The notes below the pieces were generated by a model. It was not told the origin of the DNA. It saw nothing but the letters and a program-made list of their open reading frames with translations, and searched no databases. A stretch of DNA of 64,000 nt from CADEED01 sp035701825 (GTDB lineage: Bacteria > Pseudomonadota > Gammaproteobacteria > Steroidobacterales > Steroidobacteraceae), in assembly GCA_035701825.1 (NCBI GenBank), contig DASSRK010000198.1, forward strand, positions 22,267-86,266. The letters are read 5' to 3'. Positions 1-10,831 of the stretch are shown one piece after another. The number at the start of each line of letters is the position of its first letter. The first letter of the stretch is position 1. The translations under genes and the position numbers were made by a program.

Positions 1-2
1 TC

Positions 3-1421
3 GCCGCGCAGGTCGAGCAGAGCGTGCAGGACTACGGCAAGTACGTGAGCCTGCGCTCGCTGGTGATTTTCGGCGGCGTCTCCGAGAAGCCGCAGATCGA
101 CAAGCTGCGGCACGGCTGCGACATCCTGGTCGCGACCCCCGGCCGCCTGCTCGACCTGTGCGAACAGCGCGTGGTGTCGCTCGCCGACGTGCAGGTCTTC
201 GTGCTCGACGAAGCCGACCGCATGCTCGACATGGGCTTCATCCACGACATCAAGCGCGTGCTCAAGCTGCTGCCGCAACAGCGCCAGAACCTGATGTTCT
301 CGGCTACCTACTCCGACGACATCCGCGACCTCGCGAACCGCTTCGTCAGGAACCCGGTGAGCGTGCAGGTCACGCCGCGCAATGCCACCGCCGACAAGGT
401 GGAGCAGAGCGCCTACCGCGTGCCGAAGGAGCACAAGCGCCACCTGCTCGCGCATCTCATCAAGGAAGGCAACTGGCACCAGGTGCTGGTGTTCACGCGC
501 ACCAAGCACGGCGCCAACCGGCTCACGCAACAGCTGGAGCGCGCCGGCATCACCGCCATGGCCATCCATGGCAACAAGAGCCAGAACGCGCGCGTGCGCG
601 CGCTCGAGGACTTCAAGGAGAACCGCATCACCGCGCTGGTGGCCACCGAGGTCGCGGCGCGCGGCCTCGACATCAAGGAGCTGCCGCACGTCGTCAACTA
701 CGAGCTGCCCAACGTGCCCGAGGATTACGTGCATCGCATCGGCCGCACGGCGCGCGCCGGTTCGACGGGTGCCGCGGTGTCGCTGGTCTCGCCCGACGAG
801 ATGTCCTATCTCAAGGACATCGAGAAGCTGCTGAAGCGCAGCGTCGAGTTCGCGCCCACGCCGAAGTTCGAGATCAAGGAGGGCACGCACCCGACGCGCG
901 CGGAGCAGTCCGGCGAGCGGGAATACGCGCCTCACCAGGATCCGCGCCGCCGGCCCGAACATCGCCGGCCGCGAAACGAGCGCGGCGGTCACGGCGGACG
1001 AGGTCATGCCCCGCGGGCCGCGGCCGGTCGTGCGAACCATGATGCTTACGCCGACCTTCTGGCCGCTGAGGGCGGTGCGCCGGCGCGCGAAGCGCGCACG
1101 CCGGGCGAGCGCCGCGAAGGCGGCTCGCCATCCGGCAATCCCAACCGCGGTCACGGTGCGCGCGATGGACAGCGCCGCCATCAGGGCGGCGGCCATTCAG
1201 GTGGCGGCCGTTCGCAGGGTGGGCATTCGCAAGGGGGTCACCCGCAGCGCGGCCAGCATGGCGGGCGCGGTGACGGCCAGCGCGGCCACGAGGGGCGCGG
1301 TGGCGGGCAGCGGGGCCGCGGCGGATTCGCGCGCGGCGCGCGCTCGTCCGGCGGAAGCAACAATCGCTCGCGCGGAGGCGGCTCGGGCGGAAGCTCGGGC
1401 GGCTTCTCGCGCATGAACTGA
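3..1421 (+). CDS. rhlE: DEAD-box ATP-dependent RNA helicase, RhlE type (5' end outside window)
   Basis: ATP-dependent RNA helicase that remodels RNA duplexes, typically in ribosome assembly or RNA decay. The frame is open from the window edge and the first visible residues (AAQVEQS) look like the region after motif Ia, so the start lies upstream. Visible motifs in order are TPGRLLDL (Ib), DEAD (II), SAT (III), FTRTKHGANRL (IV), the VATEVAARGLDI segment (V) and HRIGRTARAG (VI). The last roughly 170 residues form a low-complexity tail rich in Gly, Arg, His and Gln, usual for RhlE-type enzymes and likely to bind RNA. The catalytic core supports the family firmly; the RhlE subgroup rests on core sequence and tail. 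Confidence 0.93.
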   Translation, partial: AAQVEQSVQDYGKYVSLRSLVIFGGVSEKPQIDKLRHGCDILVATPGRLLDLCEQRVVSLADVQVFVLDEADRMLDMGFIHDIKRVLKLLPQQRQNLMFSATYSDDIRDLANRFVRNPVSVQVTPRNATADKVEQSAYRVPKEHKRHLLAHLIKEGNWHQVLVFTRTKHGANRLTQQLERAGITAMAIHGNKSQNARVRALEDFKENRITALVATEVAARGLDIKELPHVVNYELPNVPEDYVHRIGRTARAGSTGAAVSLVSPDEMSYLKDIEKLLKRSVEFAPTPKFEIKEGTHPTRAEQSGEREYAPHQDPRRRPEHRRPRNERGGHGGRGHAPRAAAGRANHDAYADLLAAEGGAPAREARTPGERREGGSPSGNPNRGHGARDGQRRHQGGGHSGGGRSQGGHSQGGHPQRGQHGGRGDGQRGHEGRGGGQRGRGGFARGARSSGGSNNRSRGGGSGGSSGGFSRMN

Positions 1422-1437
1422 GGACGCCAAATAAAAA

Positions 1438-1464
1438 CCCGCGCGGCCTGGCCGGCCGCGCGGG
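1438..1464 (-). terminator. Intrinsic terminator of the EF-hand gene
   Basis: A perfect 11-bp GC stem (1438-1448 with 1454-1464) has a 5-nt loop. On the minus strand it is followed by TTTTTATTT, so it ends transcription of the EF-hand gene that stops at 1488. The plus-strand side lacks a T-run, so it is not obviously a terminator for the helicase. Confidence 0.85.
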
Positions 1465-1487
1465 TGTACACGAAACCCGCGGTGGAC

Positions 1488-1895
1488 TTATTGCCGCGGA
1501 GTTTCGGTGTCGGGCGGTTGGGTGCTCGGCGTGTCCGGCGTGCTCGGATTGTCCGGCGTGGTCGTGCTGGGCGGCATGGTGCTCGGCTCACCCTGCGGCA
1601 TCGACTGCGGGCTCGGCGAGCTGCTGTCCTTCTCGCGCGCCTTCTGAGCGGCCTTCCACTCGGCGTTGTCGAGATAGCCATCGCCGTTGGTGTCGGCGGT
1701 CGAGAACATGATGCTCGAATCCACCGCGGCTTCCGCCTGCGAAATGCGTCCGTCCTTGTTGGCATCGAGCTGCTTGAAGCTCGCACCGGCACCGGCCTTG
1801 TCCTTGCTGCCGTAGTCGTTGTCGCCCGCGGCGGACGCACCCAGCGGGATCAACGCGATCACGGCGGCGGCGAGCAGTGTCTTGCGTACTTTCAT
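1488..1895 (-). CDS. Exported EF-hand calcium-binding protein
   Basis: A 135-residue protein with an N-terminal signal peptide (about 1-22, ending near GASAAG), two EF-hand loops (DANKDGRISQAE and DTNGDGYLDNAE) and a Pro/Ser/Thr-rich tail of about 45 residues. The loops have Asp/Asn at the expected calcium-ligating positions, so it should bind calcium in the periplasm or outside the cell; its partner is unknown. The ATG at 1895 is chosen because AGGAG lies just upstream and the signal peptide starts there; a longer open frame to 2045 lacks this support. It stands alone, with its own terminator downstream. Confidence 0.88.
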   Translation of the reverse strand: MKVRKTLLAAAVIALIPLGASAAGDNDYGSKDKAGAGASFKQLDANKDGRISQAEAAVDSSIMFSTADTNGDGYLDNAEWKAAQKAREKDSSSPSPQSMPQGEPSTMPPSTTTPDNPSTPDTPSTQPPDTETPRQ

Positions 1896-2132
1896 TCCTG
1901 TCTCCTCGGTCTTCGATGGAAGGTTCACGAGGAAGAAGTGCAATCCACATGCCAGCGCCAAATGCGGCAAGCAGGGCCGCGCACGGGGGAAACCACCGGG
2001 CGCGGGTCGCGGCGGGCCGACAACCGCGCGAATACGCGGCGCCATGCGGCGACAGCGCGGCGCAACCTAACTACAAACAGGCACTTGGCGGTCGGTGATC
2101 GCGGACGTGCGCCGGCGGCCGACAGGCGTCGC

Positions 2133-4465
2133 CTACCTGAACAACACCTGTGCCCCGATCACGCAACTGTTGTAGGTGGCATGCGCCAGCATCGGCGCCA
2201 GCAGGCTGCCGGTGCGCGCGTAGGAAAGGGCCGTGGCGATTCCGAGACCGAATACCGGCAGCATGGCGATGGGCGGGTGCAGGCAGGCGAACAACGCGGC
2301 GCTCGCCAGGGTCGCGGGCCACAGGCCGAAGCTGCGTTGCATGCCGTTGAAGATCAGTCCGCGGAAAATGAATTCTTCGAACACGGGCGCGGCGATCAGC
2401 GCCAGCGGCAGGACCCACAGGCCGAGCTGCGCGTAGGCGTTGTTGGCGCGTTGCGCCTCTTCCATGAGCGGCGTGCCCTGCATGACGAACAGGTAAGCGA
2501 CGCCCAGCACGGCGGCCATCGAGCCAAGGGCCACGCCCACCAGCGGTCGAGAGCCTTTGCCCACGATCCGCGGCACACCCTGGGTCTTGGTGCGCGCATA
2601 GACGTAGCGCATCATCGAGTAGGTGAAGGCGCCGGCGATCGCGAACGCCACCAGGATGGTCGCTCCCGAGGCTCCACCGATGGCGACGACGATGCCCTGG
2701 ACCACGAAGAACACCATCGCCGCAATGAGCCCGTCGGACAGCGACACCCGCGCCGGCGGCGCGACGTCGGCGTCCAGCAGGTAGGGCAGTCGATCGCGTG
2801 CCTTCTGCCACAGCGCGAACGCCAGCAGCAGCGACAGCACCATGAACACGATTCGCTGGAACCAGTTGGGCGTGACGACGGCGTAGATGTACAGACCCGC
2901 CAGGCCCATGTAGAGATAGACGTACTCCGGCTTGACCTTCTGGTTCTGGTGCTGCTCGAGCGGATTGCTGCCGAACACGCCGAGCGCGACCGCGATGAAG
3001 GAGTAGATGGGAATGCCGAGGAAGGCGGTGACCGCCGCCGTGGCGAACTTCCAGCCCACGTGCGGCATCAGGAACAGGCCGGCGCAGAACAGCGCCAATG
3101 GATAGGCCAGGGTCACGACGCCCCAGAGCCTGGCCTTGTCCATGAGCACCGCTTCGATCGGGCGCGGAAAGGTGTACAGCAGCCAGAGCGCGTGACCCTC
3201 GGCATTGAGAGTCTGGAAGGCCGACATGCTGAGTGAATACGCGGCGAGACCGAAGGCCACCGACGCCAGCACGTTCGGCTCGCGCCACATCGTGGTGGCC
3301 ACGCCCGAGGAGCCGAGCAACAGCTGTCCACTGACGATGAGCAGCGGCACGACCAGGCACTGGACCATGAAATTGCGGTCGCGCGAGAGCAGCGTGAGTT
3401 CGCGCCGTTGCACGGCTCCCAGCCGCGACCCGTAGCCGGTGGCCGCTGCAGGCGATGCCGCAGCGGAACCGATCGGCGCGATCGGTCTGGCGCTGCGTAC
3501 CGCGTCGCGTCCGCCACCCGCCACCACCCCGTGGCGAAGCAGGTGATGCAGCCACTGGATGCCGAGCCAGGCGAGCGCCAGGCTTTGCGCCGCAAGCAGC
3601 GCCCACAGCACCAGGGCGTGCAGGCCATCGCGCTCATTGAGCGCGAGCACGGCGATACCCATGGGCGTCCAGGTGAGCCACGCGGGCATGGTCGCCGCCA
3701 CGCCCAGCATGAACGTCGACTTGCCGGGGATTCCGAGCGACATCGCCAGGTACATGCTCACGATCGCCAGCACCGAGATGACCGCGCTCAGGTTGCGCAA
3801 CTGCGCGGCGCTCATCCGCAGGCGCAGCCCGGTGTCGAGCAGCGTGCGAACCACGGCGGCCAGCAACAGCAGTGGCCAGGTCGCCAGCAAGCCCATCACG
3901 GGCGCCAGCCAGTGATGGCCGGAATACCAGGCGACCACCGTGCAGGCCGGGAGTACCGCCATGAATCCGGAGGGATTCACGACGCTGCGTTCCAGGATCC
4001 TGGCCCACAACAGCGTGTCGGCGCGGATCGGCAGCGTCACCAGCCACTCGAGATCCCAATCGGCCTTGGCGAGCTCGCCCGATGCGATGGTCAGCAACAG
4101 CGACGCGAGCCACATGACCAGCAGCAGGAACGCCAGGCCCACGACGAACGGCGCCGCGAATTCCACGGTGTGCCAGAAACCGCCGCGGTCAAGCGCCTCG
4201 TGCAGGTTGAGCACGGCGCTGCGGGCCATCGAACCGAACACCAACATCATCAGCGGCAGGAAGACGTAGAGCACGACGTTGCTGCCCTGCTTGCCGGGAT
4301 TCCCCTTGCGTGTGGCGGGCTCGCGCCCCGTTGCCGGGGCCGCGTCCCGCTTCTTCCTGCGCTGGGAGGCGGCGCGCAGCTGGTTGTGCAGCCGGCGCAG
4401 CCGCAGCTTTATCAGCAGCGCCGTGCTGCGGCCGAGTGGCGCGGCCCCTTCGAAGCCCGGGCTGC

Positions 4466-4469
<4 letters not shown>
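2133..4469 (-). CDS. ABC-2 type permease fused to a CPBP (CAAX-like) intramembrane protease
   Basis: A 778-residue polytopic membrane protein. After a basic N-terminus come many hydrophobic segments typical of an ABC-2 exporter permease. The C-terminal part carries CPBP protease signatures: EEFIFRG near 698-704, FACLH with His near 731, and HATYN with His near 763, which are the metal/catalytic positions of that family. It starts with GTG overlapping the ATPase stop by 4 bp (GTGA), so the two are translationally coupled and form one exporter. The substrate is unknown; the beta-glucuronidase upstream in the operon hints at a carbohydrate or conjugate link, which is inference. The length fits two fused modules rather than a single permease. 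Confidence 0.85.
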
Positions 4470-5202
<733 letters not shown>

Positions 5203-5206
<4 letters not shown>

Positions 5207-7050
5207 CTGCCACCCGCGTGCGCGTCGGCTTTGGTCCGGTAGAAATCCTGCAGCACGAAGAAGGCCTTCTTCCTCGTGCCGTTCTCGCCGATGAGCCCCT
5301 TGCGATTCCACCCGTCCTGGATGACGGGCAAGGGCCGGCGCGGCGAACGGAAGTCGACCAGGATCCACGGCGTGGTGCCGCGCCATTGCGGGATCTTCGA
5401 CAGCATCGCCAGTGTCCGTCGGTAGAGGTCTTCCTGGTACTCCTCGCTGAAGCGCGTGAGCGCGTCGCCGTGCATGCCCTGCAGCGCGTCGGCGCCGAAC
5501 TCGCTGATCATCACGGGCTTGTCGTAGGCGAAGGTCCAGCGGATCTCGTCGAGCTTCGCGGGCAGGCCGTCGTACCAGCCGACGTACTGGTTGAAGCTCA
5601 GCAGGTCGGTGTACGCGCCGAAGGGATCGTCCACGATGCGGTGGTCGTTGTCGGCCGGATCGACGTGCACTTCCATGGCCGCCGACACCAGGCGCGTGGC
5701 GTCGAGCGCGCGCGCGGTGTCGACCAGCGACTTCAGGAAGCGCGTACGCGGTTCGCTCACCGGCGTCTCGTTGGCCACCGACCAGACGATCACGCTGGCG
5801 CGGTTGCGGTCGCGGGTGATGAGCGAAGTCAGCTGTTCCTGCGCGTTGGCGAGGGTGTCGGGGTTTTCCCAGGCGATGGTCCAGTACACCGGGATTTCCT
5901 CCCACAGCATCAGGCCCAGCTCGTCGGCCACGCGCGCCATGTGCTCGTTGTGCGGGTAGTGCGCCAGCCGCACGAAGTTGCAGCCCAATTCCCTGGCCCA
6001 CCCCAGCAGCAGGCGCGCGTCCTCCGCGGAATACGCGCGGCCGCCGCGCATCGGGTTCTCCTCGTGCAGCGAGATGCCGCGCAGGAACACCGGCTGGCCG
6101 TTGAGCAGCACCTGGTTGCCGCGCACCTCGATGCGGCGGAAGCCGACATGGTCGACCAGCCGATCTTCGCCGCCGGCGATGCGCACCTCGTACAGCTTCG
6201 GCTGCGCGGGCGTCCAGAGCTTGAGCTTGCGCGCCGGGACTTCGAGCCGCGCGGCGCCGGAAGCGTCGGTGGTCAGCGTCGCGCGCACGCCGGCCTCGGC
6301 TATTTCCACCGTGACCTGGGCGGGCGCGCTGGCGCCGTCGAGCTGGACGCTCAGTGCCAGCCGGGGAGGCGCGCCCGCGCGCGCCGGCGCGAGCCCGACC
6401 TGGTAGTCGCGCACGAACACCTGGGGCGTCTCGACCAGCGTGACGTCGCGCGTCAGGCCGCCGTAGTTCCACCAGTCGGTGTTGACCGTGGGCACCGCGT
6501 CGAGGTGGCGGGTGTTGTCGACCTTGACCACCACCGAGTTGCCGGCGGGCTTGAGCCTGCCGGTGACCTCGAATTCGAACGGCGTGAAACCGCCGACGTG
6601 GCGGCCGAGCTTCGCGCCGTTCAGGTACACGTCGGCCTGGTAGTTAGCTGCGCCGAAGTGCAGGAACTGGCGCTGCATGCCGGGTGAAGGCGCGAAATCG
6701 AAGCGCGTGCGGTACCAGACCGTGCCCTCGTACCAGAACAGCTTGTCATCCTGCGAGTTCCAGTCGCCGGGGACCATGAGCGTCGGGCTGGCGTCGAAGT
6801 CGTACTCGACCAGGTCGGTGCGGTCCCTGGGCTTGCGGTCGAGGAAATAGCCGGACGTGGGATTGGGCGCGGCGTCCAGCGGATCGCGGCGGTAGTTGTA
6901 GGCGCCGTTCTCATACGGATCGACGATGACGTGCCACTTGCCGTCGAGGGTGTGGCCGGTGCGCGCATACACGTTCTGCATGGTGGGCGCAGCGCTCGCG
7001 AAGGAAGCGAACGACAACGCGGCGACGATCGGCAAGGAGCCAGGCTTCAT
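5203..7050 (-). CDS. Exported glycoside hydrolase family 2, beta-glucuronidase-like
   Basis: A 615-residue enzyme with a signal peptide (about 1-20). It has the GH2 order: sugar-binding beta-sandwich (about 35-195), immunoglobulin-like sandwich (about 205-305) and TIM barrel (about 305-605). The acid/base is Glu428 in VANETP and the nucleophile is Glu517 in MISEFGAD. An N-x-K motif (Asn582, Lys584 in WNRKG) matches the residues that contact the uronate carboxylate in characterised beta-glucuronidases, so glucuronide or another uronide is the likely substrate. ATG 7050 begins the signal peptide; the ribosome site is weak, and the open frame running upstream overlaps the divergent gene. It heads an operon with an ABC exporter. 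Confidence 0.88.
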
Positions 7051-7126
7051 GGCCGGAAGTGTAGCCAAAGTTTTGCGCGTGCCACGGATTGCGGTCATGC
7101 TCCGGCCCCAAAGTAGCGGGGGACCC

Positions 7127-8602
7127 ATGAACGCGAAGGACGAGCGCGCGCCCGGCGAGTTGGCGCCCTGGACCCGTGCGGACCTGCCTGAACCGCCGAT
7201 GCCGCGCGGGCTCGGCTGGATAGGCGTGTGTGGCCCCGGCATCATCGTGCTCGGCGTGTCGATCGGCAGCGGTGAATTCCTGCTCGGACCGGCGACCTTC
7301 GTCAGGCACGGGCTCACGTTGCTGTGGGTCACGCTGGTGGCGGTGTTCTTCCAGACCATCTTCAACACCGAGCTGATGCGCTACACGGTGGCCACCGGCG
7401 AGCCCGTGGTCACCGGCTTCATGCGCACCAGGCCGGGAAAGACCTTCTGGGCGTGGTTCTACGCGCTGCTGTACTTCCTGCAGATCGGCTGGCCGGCGTG
7501 GGCGGCCACCGCGGCTGGCGCGATTTTCCTGGTGGCGTTCGGCAAGGTTCCCCACATGCCGCAGGACGAGGGCACGCGCTACCTGATCGGCGTCGCGGCG
7601 TTCCTGGCCTGTATCGGAATCCTGCTGCTCGGCAAACGCATCGCGCGCACGCTCGAGATCCTCAACTGGGTGCTCGTGGCGTGCATCCTCGGCGGCTTCC
7701 TGGTGCTGTCGATCGTGTTCGTCCCGTTCCACACGTGGGGCGGCGCGCTGTCCGGGTTCTTCGGCTTCGACCCCGCGAAGGGCGCGTTCAATCTCATGCC
7801 CGCAAACGTCGACATCCTGCTGCTCGGCGCCCTGGTCGGGTACTCGGGCGGCGGCGGCGTACTCAACATCACGCTGTCGAACTGGGCCCGCGACAAGGGC
7901 TACGGCATGGGAGCGCGCGTCGGTCACATCGGCGGCGTGGTCGGCGGCGCAAGAAGCCCGATGGCCGACACCGGCTTCATGTTCGAAGCCGACCACGCCA
8001 ATCTGCAGCGCTGGCGCGGCTGGTGGCGCATCGTGCGCGTCGACCAGTGGGGTATTTTCTTCACCGGCGCGCTCGCCGGCATGATGCTGCCGGCGCTGCT
8101 CTACGTGACCTTCGTGCCGCCGGGCACCGACATGCGCCAGCTGGAAATCGCCGCGGTACTCGCGCAGCAGATGGGCGCGGCGGCGGCGCCGCTGCTCGGG
8201 CTCACGGTGGCGGTGCTGGGCGCGTGGATCCTGTTCAAGACGCAGCTCGATTGCGTCGAGGGCATGGTGCGCTCGATCACCGACATCCTGTGGACCGGCA
8301 GCGAGCGCGTGCGCGGCTGGCGCGGCGGCGACATCCGCGCGGTCTACTACGCGGTGCTGCTGCTGGTGGTGATCTGGGGAATCATCGCGATGAAGCTGCA
8401 GCAGCCCACGACGCTGCTGCTGATCGGCGCCAACGTGGCCGGCGTGATCTTCGTGATCGCGGCGCTGCATCTGCTGTACCTCAACACGCGCATCCTGCCG
8501 CGCGCGCTGCGTCCGCCGCCGTGGCGCCGCCTGGCGCTCGTCGGCATGGTGCTGTTCTACGGGTTTTTCGTCGGGCTGGTGGCGCGCTCGTTCCTGGCGT
8601 GA
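7127..8602 (+). CDS. Nramp-related membrane transporter lacking the canonical metal motif
   Basis: A 491-residue inner-membrane protein with about 11-12 hydrophobic segments that resembles the Nramp/SLC11 family. Where canonical Nramp proteins have the metal-binding DPGN in helix 1, this one reads SIGSGE (GPGIIVLGVSIGSGEF), and no clear MPH motif is seen in the helix 6 region. It therefore belongs to a divergent Nramp-related group whose substrate may not be Mn2+ or Fe2+. The ATG at 7127 is preceded by GGGGGA at good spacing; an upstream extension would run into the divergent glucuronidase gene. It converges on the O-methyltransferase gene with 15 bp between stops. Confidence 0.8.
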   Translation: MNAKDERAPGELAPWTRADLPEPPMPRGLGWIGVCGPGIIVLGVSIGSGEFLLGPATFVRHGLTLLWVTLVAVFFQTIFNTELMRYTVATGEPVVTGFMRTRPGKTFWAWFYALLYFLQIGWPAWAATAAGAIFLVAFGKVPHMPQDEGTRYLIGVAAFLACIGILLLGKRIARTLEILNWVLVACILGGFLVLSIVFVPFHTWGGALSGFFGFDPAKGAFNLMPANVDILLLGALVGYSGGGGVLNITLSNWARDKGYGMGARVGHIGGVVGGARSPMADTGFMFEADHANLQRWRGWWRIVRVDQWGIFFTGALAGMMLPALLYVTFVPPGTDMRQLEIAAVLAQQMGAAAAPLLGLTVAVLGAWILFKTQLDCVEGMVRSITDILWTGSERVRGWRGGDIRAVYYAVLLLVVIWGIIAMKLQQPTTLLLIGANVAGVIFVIAALHLLYLNTRILPRALRPPPWRRLALVGMVLFYGFFVGLVARSFLA

Positions 8603-8617
8603 GCCGCGCGCGGAGGT

Positions 8618-9238
8618 CTAGCGCTTGCGGCTGATTTCCACGCCGTTGCCGACTTCCAGCAGCACCGAATCCAGGTCGCCGGCGGCGCGCACGCGCGCGC
8701 GGTAGGCCTCGGCCTGCGGCCGCACCACCTGCGGCAGCAGCATGTTGTCGGCGGCGATGATGCCACCCGGCGCGAGCTTCGGATGGACCAGCTCGAAGCA
8801 GGGTAGATAGAGATCCTTCCACACGTCGAGCAGCACGAAGTCGAACGGGCCGGGCAGGGTCTTCAGGGTTTCGAGGCAATCGCCCTGGTGGAACTCCACG
8901 CGCGACGAGAGCCCGGCGCGCGTCAGCGCCTGGCGCGCGTGCTCGATCTTGAAGTCGCGCAGCTCGCACGACAGCACCTTGCCGCCGGTGGCGCGCGCCG
9001 CGGCGGCGAGCCACACGGTGGAATAGCCATACGAGGTGCCGAGCTCGAGGATGCGGCGCGCCTGCCCGCCGCTCGCCAGCAGGTACAGCAGGATGCCGGC
9101 CTCGCGGCCCACGGACAGCAGCAGGTCGTCGAGGTTGGTGCCCGGTGCGCCGGGCGCCATGGTGCGGCGCTGTTCTTCCTCGGCGCGACGTTCGAAATCG
9201 GCCAGCACGCGTTCAATGACGGGATCGACCAGGGACAT
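8618..9238 (-). CDS. Class I SAM-dependent O-methyltransferase (family 3)
   Basis: A 206-residue cytoplasmic methyltransferase of the catechol/caffeoyl-CoA O-methyltransferase family. The SAM-binding motif is ILELGTSYGYSTVWLA near 64-79, followed by an acidic ribose contact (SCELRD), and the metal-site Asp lies in FVLLDVWKD with a second acidic position in IAADNML. No signal peptide is present. The methyl acceptor cannot be told from sequence; small phenolic compounds are usual. It is a single gene, with 350 bp separating it from the divergent sugar dehydrogenase. Confidence 0.88.
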   Translation of the reverse strand: MSLVDPVIERVLADFERRAEEEQRRTMAPGAPGTNLDDLLLSVGREAGILLYLLASGGQARRILELGTSYGYSTVWLAAAARATGGKVLSCELRDFKIEHARQALTRAGLSSRVEFHQGDCLETLKTLPGPFDFVLLDVWKDLYLPCFELVHPKLAPGGIIAADNMLLPQVVRPQAEAYRARVRAAGDLDSVLLEVGNGVEISRKR

Positions 9239-9589
9239 CGGGAAACCTTGCTGTTAGTTGGACAGGCGGTTACCGGGGTGCCGCATAGTGCCCGGAAGGC
9301 AAGGCCTTGGCGAGTATCCCGGGGTAACGGTGCGGCGAGCCGGCTTCATTCGTCGGAGATATCTGATGCGGGCGCGCGAAATGTGACGCGCTCGCACGCC
9401 GCCGCGGCGCGAAACCGGCAGGCCGGGGCGGCCCGACGGCGGCCGGCGAACCCACGGAACAACGCGCGCCGCGCGTCTCCGTTGCGCGGCCACGCGATCG
9501 CCCGCACTATCCGCGCTCGGCGTGTCACGCCGGCCGGCAGCGCCGGCGGCGATGCGCGGCGCGCCCCACATCTTGCCGAGGATCCGTTC
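9239..9589 (+). other. Intergenic region between divergent genes, no gene seen
   Basis: About 350 bp separate the O-methyltransferase from the sorbosone-dehydrogenase-like gene. Open frames here are GC-rich extensions without start signals. It must hold promoters for both genes, but I see no confident sigma-70 boxes, riboswitch or hairpin. Confidence 0.5.
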
Positions 9590-10831
9590 ATGCGCAGCAA
9601 CAGCCTGTTGAGAGTAGTTAGCCTGTCGATCGCCGCCGCGGCCGGCTTCGCGGGCGCGGTCCGCGCCGACGACGGCCTGGTGGTGCCCGAGGGTTTCACC
9701 GCCACCGTGGTGCAGGAGGGCCTGGGCACGGCGCGCCACCTGGCGATCGCCGCCAATGGCGACCTGTACGTCGCCGGCCGTGAAGGCCTGGTCGCGATGC
9801 GCGACAAGGACCACGACGGCAAGATCGACGAGACCGCGAAGTTCGGTGACGTGCAGGGCACCGAGGTGCGCCTCTACAAGAACTGGCTGTACGTCTCCGA
9901 CGATGTCGGCGTCTATCGCTATGCGTTGAAGAAGGGCGAGCTGGCGCCGAAGGGTGCCAGGGAAACCGTCGTCGCCGGCTTCCCGAAGGAGCGCCAGCAC
10001 GCGGACAAGACCTTCGCGCTCGACCCGAAGGGCACGCTGTACGTGAACGTGGGCGCGCCTTCGAATTCCTGCCAGGAGCGGGATCGACAGGAAGGCTCGA
10101 TGGGCCGCAACCCGTGCCCCATCCTCGAGAAGTACGGCGGCGTCTGGGTGTTCGATGGCAACAAGCTCAATCAGACGCCGGCCAACGGCCGCCGTTTTGC
10201 CACCGGCATGCGCAACGCCGTGGCCATCGAGTGGAACGACGCGCAGAACGCGCTGTTCGCCGTGATCCACGGCCGCGATTCGATCGACACACTGTTCCCG
10301 TCGCTCTACACCGCGCAGGACAACGCCACGCGCCAGGCCGAGGAATTCCACCGCATCGTCGACGGCGGCAACTACGGTTGGCCGTACACCTTCTTCGACA
10401 CGAAGCTGGGTAAACGCGTGGTCGCGCCGGAATACGGTGGCGACGCGAAGAAGCAGCCCGAGGCGGGCAAGTATCCGGATCCGCTGGTGGCCTATCCGGC
10501 GCATTGGGCGCCCAACGACCTGCTGTTCTATTCGGGCAAGAGCTTTCCCGCGCAGTACCAGGGTGGCGCGTTCATCGCCTTCCATGGGAGCTGGAACCGC
10601 GCGCCCGAGCCGCAGGCCGGCTACAAGGTCGTGTTCCAACCCATGAAGGACGGCAAGCCGAGCGGCGACTACCAGGTGTTCGCGGATGGCTTCGCGGGCG
10701 AGATGGCGGACAACAATCCGCGCAACGCGCGCTACCGGCCGGTGGGCCTGGCCGTGGCCCCGGATGGCTCGCTGTACGTCGCGGACTCGCAGAAGGGCCG
10801 CATCTGGCGCATTTCGTACGCGAAGAAGTGA
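9590..10831 (+). CDS. Exported PQQ-type sugar dehydrogenase, sorbosone dehydrogenase-like
   Basis: A 413-residue periplasmic protein with a signal peptide (1-27, ending near VRADD) and a six-bladed beta-propeller pattern of the glucose/sorbosone dehydrogenase superfamily. Repeats such as HLAIAANGDLYVA, FALDPKGTLYVN and GLAVAPDGSLYVA mark the blades. Such proteins oxidise aldoses or related sugars with PQQ or pass electrons through haem. The ATG at 9590 has GAGGA about 7 nt upstream. The stop TGA shares its last base with the ATG of the cytochrome c gene, so the cytochrome is the probable electron acceptor. The true substrate and cofactor use are not proven by sequence. Confidence 0.85.
   Translation: MRSNSLLRVVSLSIAAAAGFAGAVRADDGLVVPEGFTATVVQEGLGTARHLAIAANGDLYVAGREGLVAMRDKDHDGKIDETAKFGDVQGTEVRLYKNWLYVSDDVGVYRYALKKGELAPKGARETVVAGFPKERQHADKTFALDPKGTLYVNVGAPSNSCQERDRQEGSMGRNPCPILEKYGGVWVFDGNKLNQTPANGRRFATGMRNAVAIEWNDAQNALFAVIHGRDSIDTLFPSLYTAQDNATRQAEEFHRIVDGGNYGWPYTFFDTKLGKRVVAPEYGGDAKKQPEAGKYPDPLVAYPAHWAPNDLLFYSGKSFPAQYQGGAFIAFHGSWNRAPEPQAGYKVVFQPMKDGKPSGDYQVFADGFAGEMADNNPRNARYRPVGLAVAPDGSLYVADSQKGRIWRISYAKK

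Noticed and set aside
1000..1400. Glycine-rich repeat region as non-coding repeat DNA
   Set aside because: It is the in-frame RGG-like tail of the helicase.
1464..3236. 590-codon plus-strand frame
   Set aside because: It is antisense to the EF-hand and permease-protease genes, which have clear motifs; the protein is low-complexity Arg/Gly/His.
6926..7126. N-terminal extension of the Nramp-related gene
   Set aside because: It would overlap the divergent glucuronidase signal peptide, and the ATG at 7127 has a strong ribosome site.
8888..9589. Upstream extension of the sugar dehydrogenase frame
   Set aside because: It overlaps the O-methyltransferase and lies before the signal peptide.
9254..10639. 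461-codon minus-strand frame over the sugar dehydrogenase
   Set aside because: No recognisable domain; the opposite strand carries a well-supported exported propeller protein.
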